Assembly (NCBI GenBank): GCA_020080175.1
Contig: JAGHQL010000161.1
Location: 1-63,736, forward strand
Source of the DNA: Glutinoglossum americanum
Taxonomy: Eukaryota; Ascomycota; Geoglossomycetes; Geoglossales; Geoglossaceae
DNA: 63,736 nt
Reading direction: 5' to 3'
A program made the translations under genes and the position numbers. Below are positions 12,174 to 23,330 of this stretch, piece after piece. Every line of letters starts with the position of its first letter. Position 1 is the stretch's first letter. The notes below the pieces were generated by a model. The model was not told where the DNA came from, did no database searches, and saw only the letters and a program-made list of their open reading frames with translations.

Positions 12174-13308
12174 TTTTTTATTCTATATTTTTTTTTTACC
12201 GCCAACCTGTCAAGTCAATATAAAAATCACTAGATTTATGGTGATAAGTAATCTTAATTATTTTGCAGGTTACCAAGTCTCCTAACTACTTTTATTTCTG
12301 AGGTTGAGACTTGAAAGGCTAGAGATAGGATGTTGGAGGGTTAACTCATAGTAAATAGTACTAATTTTCTGATTCTCTTTATACTGCTTTACAACCTTTG
12401 CGATACTTTGGTAGTATGCATCCAAAATGTTCCCAAATCTAGGTCAAAGTTTAGTAAGCGTACTAATGTATTCGTGTATGTGGCAAATAACCAGAAGGAT
12501 ACCAGGTATCTTTAGAATTAGCTTAATACAATCTTCTAGCTTTTGAATATTACCTTTAATCATAGCTAGAAACTCCTCATTATTGCGAAGCCCTACGAGT
12601 ATATAATAACTAACTTATATTAGAAAGTCATAGTATCTCTCAAGAAGGTTGCTTAAGTAATTTACTTTGTAGCTCTCGACTACAGCATATTACTCTGCCT
12701 CAGTAATTCTATTCAAAATTCCCAAACTTTGCTGTTGCTATTCTTTCCCCAACCTCTACATGGTCTAGTTGTAAAAGTTGTTATCTATAATTTCTGCTTC
12801 TATAAATTAGCGAGCGAAGATATTTTGTAGATAATTATAGTCTGGTCCTTTATAAGGCTAGAAGTCATGTATGTATCTGAGATATTCTATAAGCTCTGAT
12901 CAGTCAGGAAGTTCTTGAAAGAGATTTTGTTTCTTTGTAACAATATCACCTTTAAATGAGCCTTCCCAAAGAAGGTACCTATGAAAAAGGTATAATAGAA
13001 GATAAGCAAATAACTTTAGGTTATTATGAGAGATATTGCTTTGCCTCAAATTCTAGGTATGTGGCTTGTATATCTACTATATATAGAGTTTTGTACTTAC
13101 CAGCATTGATACTAGTATAAAAATCACTAGTAGTAACTCTGTTTTTGATACTGATGCCTTGCAAAAGTACCTCAAGTGAAGGTTTTTCTGCCCCAGATAT
13201 CAGGTATACAGTCTATATATGTAGGACCCTGTGCTTACCAGTACCCCGATTATTACTAGAAATTACATCTAAAGTTTTATTAAGTATGCTGCCATCTTGC
13301 TTCCTATA
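12174..13308 (-). pseudogene. Heavily mutated coding relic, family unknown
   Basis: AT-rich sequence. Read on the minus strand from about 12960 to 12310 it keeps one frame with a protein-like composition (for example YAVVESYKVNYLSNLLERYY and FLAMIKGNIQKLEDCIKLIL) broken by many TAA/TAG stops, the pattern left by RIP. At 13030-13110 and 13190-13250 are two diverged copies of a sequence that on the minus strand starts GGTAAG(T/C)ACA, like an intron donor, and is rich in TATATA. I do not recognise the family. The right edge is the GTAC target copy of the inserted LTR elements. Confidence 0.4.
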
Positions 13309-13312
13309 GTAC

Positions 13313-13468
13313 TGTTATACTCGGAGTGACCACTTGAGGTGTAGGTAGGTTAATTGCTAAAAGAATATATACGCGAGAACTATATAGAGGTAGTCTGTTA
13401 AGACCGTGTAGTTCGGCTCTGCTAAGCTACTTCAGACAGCCATTCAAGATCAACTTCTGAGCTTTACA
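13313..13468 (-). mobile_element. Solo LTR of gypsy family A, reverse orientation
   Basis: This 156-bp sequence is the reverse complement of the family A LTR (compare 30173-30328): same length, and the shared features include the CTATATAG stretch and the TGT...ACA ends. It is flanked by GTAC at 13309-13312 and 13469-13472, a 4-bp target duplication. It abuts the 5' LTR of the full A element head to head. Confidence 0.8.
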
Positions 13469-13510
13469 GTACTATGGAGCCTGGAAGTTGGCCTGAAATG
13501 ACTATTTAGA

Positions 13511-14175
13511 TATTACAGTGGCTACCGGATAAGGGCCCAATGGGCCACCAAATAAGCTGAGAAGGAGGGCTAGCTTTGAGGAAGGCTGGCGAAGCATAGG
13601 GGGGACCACCTTATACGTAATACACTAAGCTAGTAACATACGAATGGGGCCTGCAAGGCTCCACCAATGATGTTATCATAGGAACTCCACATGAGAGTAT
13701 AGCCAGTAGCAAAGGAACCATATGGGCATTATAAGAACTCCACATAGGAGCATGGCCAGTAGCAAAGGAACTGCACAGGCATCATAGAAACTCCACATAG
13801 GAGTACGGACAGTGGCGGAAGGCATGGCCGGTAGCGAGAGAACCATATGGACATCATAAGGACTTCCCAATGAAAGCACGGCCGAAGGTAAGGAGTCCAT
13901 ATGCATCCATGAAGGGAACTGAACAGGTCCTTACCCATAGACCTCTCAGGGCTATTAGTATATATAGAAGGCCAAGGAGGGTCCAGAAGGGAACCTTATT
14001 GGTCAATACCATAATCACATTAAATAAACTATTAAGGACTATTTAGTCTACCCTCCCATCGTGTTACATGGCTAGCCTCTCTTATTCCGTCGTAACCAGC
14101 CCTTTAGGGCTAGCTCAGCCTCGACGCCTATGGCACTCAACCTTCGCGGCCTAGCTTATATAAGTAGCTGTCATA
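13511..14175. mobile_element. Solo LTR E inside LTR A
   Basis: A 665-bp insert with complementary ends TATTACAG and CTGTCATA, the expected mutated form of a TGT..ACA LTR. Flanks TTAGA (13506-13510) and CTGGA (14176-14180) are the same five bases apart from two RIP-type transitions. The body is clearly more GC-rich than its surroundings, so it is probably younger than the A element. It contains a minisatellite (separate entry). It has no coding part, so it is a solo LTR or a small non-autonomous element. Confidence 0.65.
13672..13915. repeat. ~55-bp tandem repeat, four copies
   Basis: Unit built on CATAAGAACTCCACATAGGAGCATGGCCAGTAGCAAAGGAACCATATGGG (quoted in two parts: CATAAGAACTCCACATAGGA, then GCATGGCCAGTAGCAAAGG and ACCATATGGG). 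Four diverged copies lie within solo LTR E. The minus-strand frames here (13676-13938) only translate the repeat. Confidence 0.75.
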
Positions 14176-15873
14176 CTGGAGCAGCTTGGTGGAGCCAAGC
14201 TATATGGTTTTGGCAGACTACCTTTATATAGTTCTTATATATATATTCCTTTAACAATCAACTTACTTATACCCTAAAAAGTTCTATTAAGTATGACAGC
14301 TTTTGACGAACGAGAGGAGATTCTTAAGTAACTAGCTATAGCTAGGTCCAGTAAATATAAAAAGAGAGTTTAGCTACTCTATTGTCAATTTATTAGTCTA
14401 ATTGAGATAAGAGAAGCTTATATCAATTATTTGAAAATTTTTTACTAGCGAGAATACAGCAAGAGGCTGTTAGCAGCATTATAGAAGTAGAAGCAATTCA
14501 GGAAGCAGAATTCTTAATCTCTAATTAAGTTTTTTTTAATTGAATATAGAGAATAATTAGAATATAGGTTATGACAAAAGACTTGAAAATAACTACTTGA
14601 TCAATATCAATTAAAGCTCTATCAAACCTGCCACGACGCATATTGAGAATTTCTATTATAGGCACTATTATATTAGCAAGATTAATAGTTATCGACAATT
14701 CTCTTAATATCTTATTATCAACATTACAGTCTTTTGAAATATCAAATTCAACTAAAGTATAATCATTAATACCTTTAACTGAGTCATCAAAGAATATCTT
14801 ATTCAAAATGAATAACAATAGTCTTATACAGCCATTTTCTAGTATCGGATACAAACCGATTCATGTCAAGATGTACTTAAAGGGTATACAATTTATAGTC
14901 AACAAGATGGTAACCGATGAAGAAGAAAAGAAAGAGATATACTCAATCTATTTTTATAATAACTTATAAGGAGAAGTAAAGTAATGGTTTGATGTCTTGA
15001 ATATAGAAATACAGGAGAATTAGGAGAAATTAAAAGAAGAGTTCTTAAAAAGATTTGAGCAGGAGAATAGTAAGAAGCAGCAGTGGCTGTATTTTCATCA
15101 ACAAGTTAAAACTCTTCAACAAAGTTTAAAGTCAATTTCCGATTACCTTAAAGAGGGAGAAGTATTAGCAATATTAATAATGAACTAGAACATGACATTC
15201 ACCTTAGTGCAAGCATTCATTGATAGCTTCAACAATCAGCAACATAGACAAATACTTGATCTCATCTCACCTGATACTCTATACACCTTTCAAGAAGTCA
15301 AAGCAGTAGTCTAAAAACTCTATACGAGATTACTAGAGTTAACATCAGCCTTTGTATATCTTGTTACTATAATAGCTATCGAAACCGACTCTATTACGAA
15401 GATAATACAAGCATTTTAAGCAATATATAATAAAATAATGACCTTAGTAACTCTATCAATAGTGTTACTATTACATCAGTATAATAAGATATTAAGACTA
15501 TTATAATGATGTTTCAACTGTTTGGAATCGTCCCATATAAGCCCTGAATATACATTGACTTTTATAGTACCAGAGTAATTACAGGCTAATAAGAAAAAAA
15601 TATATCAAGAGATAGAAGAGTGGAGACAACAAACTAGAGCTAGTCAATCAAATGTATAGAATATCATGACTGTATCTATATTGAGTCAACAACTTTCTTC
15701 TCGACAAGTTAGTTTTACTATGAGTATAGTAATACCTGAATATTTATCAGAATATATACTTCCTAAGAAACAACAATAAGTGATAGCAATACTAGCAACA
15801 TGACAATCTATGATAATACAAAAAAGTATTCTATATTCAGATAAACTATAAAGGACAATAAACTAACAGTTAT

Positions 15874-16365
15874 TGTCATAACTCGTAGTCAGTTACCTGG
15901 CGAGGCTGCTGAGCCTCTACAGCTGGGTAATTAACTCATGTGATATTGATAACATCTTATCCATATGGTGATATGGACTTCGAAAGTGTACATTCTGAAG
16001 TTAATACCAGAGGCTTGTATTCTGATGGTGATACAATGTCTTGGCTATTATGTATTTACCATCATGTATATATATGACCTGCTAGCCTCTTGCTTGAAGG
16101 TCAGCAATCAGTCTTTTATATTTCCTGTCTACTAGAATCAAGTCTATCCTACCTGCTATACATTCTAAGTCAAACTGATATATAATTATTCTCAAACTTT
16201 GAGTTAATCCATTAATTCTTATATACTTAAGTCTTATCTATACATAAACCAGGCAGCTAGTCATCATTGTCACTGCGAAGTATGACATCATACTGTTACT
16301 GAACTTCCCGAGAACCCTCGGCATCGGAGTGCCTTCATGTCACCTTGACATCGAAAGTTCTTACA
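15874..16365 (+). mobile_element. Solo LTR of gypsy family B
   Basis: A 492-bp copy of the family B LTR, starting TGTCATAACTCGTAGTCAG and ending GAAAGTTCTTACA, flanked on both sides by the perfect 5-bp target copy GTTAT (15869-15873 and 16366-16370). It interrupts the gag-like region of element A. No internal part remains, so it is a recombination-derived solo LTR. Confidence 0.9.
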
Positions 16366-19300
16366 GTTATCACAAATTATTCAAAGTCAGTAAACTACAG
16401 GAAGTTAAGGACCTTCAAGATCAGATAAAGAGATACAAAATAATTCATTAGACATGATGCGAAACCTAAAAAAACAGCAAGCTATTGAATTTCAATTAGT
16501 ATCACAGCTACAAGAACTTTAGTGACAAAATGCTAGAGAGATATGACGACAAGAAATAGAAGAAAGATAATAAGCTCCTATTAGAAGGAAACTACATGAG
16601 ATACTAACATTCATTCGTAGTATGGTTAGACATACTCAATTCAATACTAATAGAATTTTGAATACTAATGTTACTCTCAAAGTTTAAAAATTATTTGACA
16701 TTACTTCTATTATACGTCGACAACTAGTAAATGATATGAGATCCTCTCAGGTTCGGAAAAGAGTGATACAACAAACTAGAGTTAAACCTGCTATAGTAGT
16801 AAATAAAGAAGATGCAATAGAACCAATGGTAATACAGATTGTGTCAGCATAAGAAAAAATCTCTAATTGTCTTTATATTACCTCTTGAATAAATGGACAA
16901 AGTCTTTCAAGAACATTAGTGGATTCTAATGTAGTCATGGATTTGATTAGTTCTAAAGCAGTTCAGAAGATTGATGCAAAACTATGGTTAATTACTGAAA
17001 AACTATAAGGTATTCAACTTGCTAGTAACAATTTAATAGAAATTAAAGAGTGTGAAGATTGCAGTAAATGTAGAAGGAATGGAGATGCCAGTTATAGCTT
17101 ATATTATAGGGAATAGGGTAACATATGACTTGTTACTATCAAGACATTGATTAGAAGGAGTTGAGGCTCAAGAGGATTACAAGAATAAGATATTCAGTAT
17201 TGAGTAAAATGGAATCTAGATAATAGTAAAGCCAACACTATTAGAAATATAGAGGAAGATAAATAAACTAGATCTAAATACTGGACCAGGACCAGGAGCA
17301 AATACCTAAGAGAAACTGAAACAGGAATGAGCAGAAGATGTTATTAAAGAGTTAGAGGATGAACTCAATGAAGGAAAAGAGTAGCATCATCAATAGACTA
17401 GGAACTTAGTTGATGCAGACTATAACCTGAAAGAATTACTTATCAGTAGGAATTAGAGATTGAGGTTGGAGATATTACCTTTGAGTTGAAGAAAAAACTA
17501 CTACCAAAGATATATGAAGCTTACTTTATAGGAGAAATTGAATCGATACAATAAAGTCAGATTATACCTACTTCTATATCAGGTCTTAGGGAGGTGTCAT
17601 GGATACTTGAGGCTCAAGGAGGTCATTCAGGAGGTCATTTGTGAACTTGCGAATGAGTTCTTGAGCTCGAATGGGTGTCATGGCTTGGCAGGAGGTCTGG
17701 CAGGATATCAGGAGCAGATAGGCTAAGTAGAAGAATAAATATGGAACTACTAGATAGCTTCTATTAGATAAACTATATACAAGAGGTGTGTTGACCAGTA
17801 GAGGTTGAAAGGTCAACTTCATCAGTTAGAAAAAAAGGCTTGTGGGCTTAGCTTGAGCACAGATCATATATTGGTTCAAGCTCGCGAGCTCTACCCCTTG
17901 TAACTTTGTACACCGTGATATTCTACCCTAATAATCTTATGGTAATCAGCAAAGTTTCCTGTTGAACGAAAACCTATAAGGAGAGAATTATCAGAAAATT
18001 CTTAAGAGAGGATTGATGATTGATTCAAGAATTCAAGAATTGAAATAGGGGAGGCTGTGGACACTGTTAAATGATAAGTATTTGCTAAATAACTCTTATA
18101 TATCTGGAAGGATTGTTTTATCAAATAGATAAAAAATATCAAGCCTACAGATCTACTTTATTATTCAATTGATCTTTGACCAAAGGTTAAAACTTAAAAG
18201 TCAAGAGTCCTTCACTATACGATACAAGAGAGAGAGTTTGCAGTAAGGATATTTCTAGAGATAGAGGAGGTGGAGATAATAGTTAGAGGAGCTAGTAACT
18301 AGGATGCAAGAACAAGATTTGTACTAAAGAAAAGTAGATCGGATTTTTGAATAGTTTATGATTAATGACATTATTATTAAGATATAACATCCTATGTATC
18401 ATATCGATAAGATCTTGAAAACAGTTATTCGACCAAAGTATACTTGTTTCTTCATTACAGATAGGTCAAATAAATACTGGATAGTGAAGATAAAACTAAG
18501 TGATAAGTATAAAGCAGCATTTGTAACACTATATGGTTAATACCTTTATCTTCAAATGGGACAAGTATTAATCAGAGTATCACATACCTATACATAGTTT
18601 ACAGATTTGGTATTTAGACCTTTGCTTAAGAGTAGCATTTAGTTTAGAATAGATTCAGTAATTGGTACTTATTAGAAGGGAGGCTTTTTTCCATTTATGG
18701 ATGACTATATAGGAGGATTTAACGATTTTGACTTACAATTCTAGTTTCTTCATATGAAGTATTTCTTTAAAACAATATTTAGTCTTATATCGTTATCAGC
18801 ATCAAAGACAAGAGTATTTGTAAAGACTTTAAAACTAGTTAACTTTATAGAAAGTCCAGAAGGCCTATAACTCTCAATTCAATATTGAGATCGTATATTA
18901 AACTAGCTGATTTCTCATAACCAAGCTAAGTTAGATGCATTCATATGGTTGATATCATTTTTATAGATTTTTATTCCTGAATAAGCAGAACATATTATAG
19001 TGCTAAAGGAAACATATCAAAAGAGAGTTATAAAGAAACTACCAGGAAGTAAAAAGGATGAAGCATTGAAAAAGTTAATTCAATATGAATGGAGAAAGAA
19101 ACCCTGGTAGTGAACTAGTCGATAGCAGGAATCCTTTAATTATATCAAGAAAGTAATATTGGAGAATGCAATGTCTGAAGCTGATACTGAGTTACAATAC
19201 TATTTGTCTATAGATACTAGCAAATGTGAAATAAGAGGTGTTTTGTTTCAGCTATATGATATATCTATAGGAATAGAAGCTATACCAAAATATCAAGAAA

Positions 19301-22000
19301 AGGAATAAATCATTATGTTTATATCTTTTTGGCTATTCGATATAGAGTCATGATATAGAAATACCAAGCAAGAAGTATTAGCTGTTGTTTATTGGCTAAT
19401 CATAGGAAGTCAATATCCAGTTAAATTATATATAGATTATCAAGTTTTAATTTTTATTCTCAGTAAAGGTACAGAAGCATTAAGTCAAATTATATAATGG
19501 TAAGACTGATTGAATGAGTATAACTTTGAAATTCATCATCGACTAGGAAAATCACATATAATTGGTATCACAGACAAATTAAGTAGAATACCTACACGAT
19601 ATACAATAATAGTAACAGTGGAAGACTTAAGCAAAATAGCAGTACTAGTACTATGAGTGGAATAACTAGATCTACATATACAGTTCTGACAAAGTAAGGA
19701 ATATAACAACATAGTGGACTTCTTGAAAGATAGAGTAATACTATTAAAAGAGAAAGAATTAGGTTCAACCAGATAAAAAATATTAGAAGGAAGGTGCACA
19801 ACTACCTCTTGACATATCAAAGTCTTTTAAAGAAAGAACAAAATGGAATATTTGTTAAATACATTCTTTTGTGACAGGTGCCAGCAGTATTGAAGAAGAT
19901 GTATAATAGATATAGGTACTTTGTGAGTACTATAACTTTAGACAAAATTACCAAAAACTTTTATTGGTCAACAAGAACTCATGATGTGAAGATATATTGT
20001 CGGACCTATCATACATGTCAGAAACTAGAACCCAGACAGACAAGTACAGGTTTTATACCTATTATTAAGTTTGAACCTATAGTTATGGTTGAACTAGACT
20101 TCTTAGGACTGATCAACCCTCCATGTCAAAATACACAATTGAAGTATTTTCTAGTTGCTGTTGATTATTTCTCTAGATATACATGGGTGATGGTATATAA
20201 GGCAGTAGAGAGCAAAAATGTTATCAAGTTCTTTAAAGAATTTCTAGTATTAAACTTTGAATTTCCAAGAACTTTATATATCAACAATGGACCTTACTTC
20301 ATAGAATTACTAGTAAAGGACTTTTTCAAAGAGAATAGTATTTAACATCTAGATACTTCGGTATCATATTCATCTTCAGTGGAACTAATAGAAAGAACAG
20401 TTCAGTTAGTAAAAAGTTGGACTAGAGCCTATATTATCGAACATAAGAAAGAAAGACTTCAGACTTGGGGATTGTTAGCAGGATCCACTATGCTTGCAAT
20501 TAATACTTGACTTGTTAAGATCCATAGCTTTACCCTAGCAGAGATTATATTTGATTATAATCCTAAAAAGTCATAGTTAAAAGAGTTGTAGTAGGATAAG
20601 TGAGTTGAGGTTGAAGATCTAGAGAATAGTACTTTATATTTGTATTGATTGTATATTAAGTGATATTGGAAATGGCAAGTTCTGGGGCTAGCTCGAAGCT
20701 TGCCATTAGGGTTCGCTCCAGAGTTCTTAGCTCTAAGGAGCTGAACAACCCCTTGTTTCTATTACTAATAGAAACAACCGAACTGCTATTCTTGTTTTTC
20801 GGACTAGCAATAAAGACTAGACTATGGCCAGACCATGACTAATAGAGCCAACCATAAGACCGGCTGGCTCATGGGGCTGTTCTATTCTTTACTATATAGC
20901 TAGCTAGTTATTCTACTTGGTTTATTCTAATGGAGTAGTCAATTAAATTAATCCTACTATACAGTATATGTGTCTTCATTGTTTTGCCTTCTTTCAACAG
21001 GTTATAAGCCTGGCTCATACCTATCCTTAAATTCTTATAAGTTGTTAGCATTCTTGCCCATTGTTTATATTCTGCAATAGTCTATATTACCCCTTTATCG
21101 ACTTACCTCATCGCAATAACATCTGTTTCAAGTATGCAGGTCAAGATTGACCCTCTCAAAGGCTCTAGCAACTACAAGGCCTAGAAATGACTTATTGAAG
21201 CTGTCCTTATCTGCGAGGACCTCTGGGAAATTGTTATTGGCAAATCAAAGGAGCCTGAGCTTCCTGTCACCACTCCTACTATTACTACCACTGCTGCCAC
21301 CGCTGCCACTACTGTTGCTACTACTGAGAATATATAATCTGCTACCTAGTTAGTAATTGAAGCACATACAGTATGGAAATGTTCAGTTCGCCAAGCATAT
21401 ACTACATTGACTCTTACTATTACTCTTGAGGTTGGTCGCTTCCTTAGTGACATCACTGATCCATATACTATATGGAAAAAGCTTAAAGAGCTTTATACTC
21501 CGAAAGGCCACGCAGTAAGGCATATGGCCCTTAAGGATCTAGTTCGCAGTACCTTAGATACTGTACCTTCTGTTCTGGAGTATATTGACAGCATTAAGAA
21601 GAATGCTCATTGTCTTACTCAAATGAGTGCTAATGTACCTGAATAGATGCTCATTGGCTTTTTAATCTTCAGCCTCAACAAGACATACAGTACCCTCATC
21701 ACTGTGTTCGAAAATGTATCTTGAGTTGATGAATTAATGTTCGATGAGGCCATAGTCACCCTTCTTGAGGAGGCGCACTGTAAGACACTTAACGAAGACC
21801 CTGTAGCACTCCTCACGAGAGCTTCCAGACTCCTTAATAGTCAAAAAGAGGTAATAACATGCAAGTATTGCCACAAGGATGGTTACACCAAGGAGCGCTG
21901 TTTCAAGCTTCATCCTAAGCTCTGCGGCAAGTCGAAAAATACTTCTACCAAGCAGAAAAGCTGCAAGCAAGATCAGAACAATAAGGCAGAAGCATATATA

Positions 22001-23330
22001 CAGTACTAGTTCACAAGTCTGAGCCAGGCACAATTTTTAGGTCGCCTCACCACCCCGTGAGAGCTGCGCAATATGCTGCAACTCTACTAACTTGTATTAA
22101 GATGTTAAAAAATTGAAGCTATTACAAGATACATCTTAGTACTTGGTGTGCTACTCTTTTGCTGCAATACAGGCTTCAATGCGATGACCCATTGTTGTTC
22201 TAAGATTGTCAAAGACCTTCTTGTTGATAGTATCCCACGCTGCCTGCAATGCGCTCTCTAGATGCTGCCTTGCATCCTCTGACTTGCTGGTGTCACTTAC
22301 TATGTCTGGGAACATCTTAAAAAGCTTAGTCTTCAATTCCCATCAGACATGTTCAATTGGGTTGAGGTCTATTGAGTAGGGTGGCCAGTCTGTAATTGTA
22401 ACAATTCCGCGATCAGAAAACCAGTCATGAACCTTGTATGCAGTATGAATTGCTATATTATCTTACATGAAAATATATCTAGGGTCCAAGCTAGCATATG
22501 TAGAAGTGACTTCTGCATCTAGGACTTCGAGGTAGGAGTTGACAGAGTATCCATGCTTCTTTGACTCAAAATCGCGATCTATAATATAAAGGCCAGTACG
22601 TCCAGTATCCCAAAAGCAACCCCACACCATAACCTTCATATTCTTATGACAGTCATAAGTCTGAATCATTTTCTTATCCCATTTCTGGTTGGCAGTACAA
22701 AAAATCCATTCTGTTTGCTTGCCTCGTCTTCTCTCCACAAAGCATTCATTACTCTACATATAAAGCCCCCACTCTTCTGAAGAAATATACCGGTGTTCTA
22801 AATACCAAGCTAACCGTTTAGTCACATTCTCTTCTGTAAGAATTGGCTGCCTTCTAGCTCTCCAATTATGAATTCCATACTTCACAAATATCCTTTTAAT
22901 TGTAGACTTGCTGTATTTCATTCCGCATGCTTTTTGGACTGCTGTATATGAATACTTAGGGTTTTGTCATATATAACATAGTAGGTTACATTCATCAGCA
23001 TCAGTATAGGATTTAAGTGCGCCAATTCGTGTTTGAGACTGGCCTTCATTGCGTAGGTCTGCGAATTTCAATGTACTTCGTAGGGCTCCGCGCGAGCAAT
23101 CAAGAGCAACCTCAACTTCAGATGATTTAGCATTTTTAAAAGTTATGCCAATTGCTATACCTTGTTGGTATAGTATTAACTTATGATTAAACTGACAATT
23201 TCCAGAAACAAGGCCTAGAGGAATGCGATGCGGAGGCATTGTGCACTGTAAAGGGTAGGATAGAGTAGGACGCAAGTGGGACGCGACGCGCTTTTCACGT
23301 AAAATGGCTTAGACTTGTGACGCGTAACTG
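22001..23330 (-). mobile_element. Tc1/mariner DNA transposon with decayed transposase
   Basis: A 1330-bp element flanked by TA (21999-22000 and 23331-23332). The terminal inverted repeats share CACAAGTCT(G/A)AGCCA close to each end. The transposase is on the minus strand from ATG at 23240 to a stop at 22151: an N-terminal helix-turn-helix region (IGALKSYTDADECNLLCYI), then YLEHRYISSEEWGLYM, SNECFVERRRG, KVMVWGCFWDTGRTGLYIID, DNIAIHTAYKVHDWFSDRG and DLNPIEHV. The spacing between the last two acidic positions fits the DD34-35E Tc1 branch. It is inactive: the first catalytic D reads N (SNECF), and stops occur after LCYI, GLYM and YIFM. It lies in copia element C. Confidence 0.9.

Larger units (their letters stand above)
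13473..14298 (+). mobile_element. 5' LTR of gypsy fossil A, interrupted by solo LTR E
   Basis: The outer parts (13473-13510 and 14176-14298) align with the 3' LTR at 30173-30328. Removing the 665-bp insert and its 5-bp target copy leaves exactly 156 bp, the length of the other A LTRs. GTAC precedes it at 13469-13472. Confidence 0.8.

Noticed and set aside
13676-13938. Two minus-strand ORFs with cysteine/leucine-rich peptides
   Set aside because: Both only translate the 55-bp tandem repeat in solo LTR E.
14525-14854. 109-codon minus-strand ORF
   Set aside because: It is antisense to the leader/gag region of gypsy A; AT-rich hydrophobic product with no known relative.
19536-19820. Minus-strand ORFs over the gypsy A pol region
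   Set aside because: Shadows of the plus-strand pol fossil.
22001-23330. First taken for a host gene on the minus strand
   Set aside because: TA flanks, terminal inverted repeats and Tc1-type DNPIE-like motifs identify a DNA transposon.
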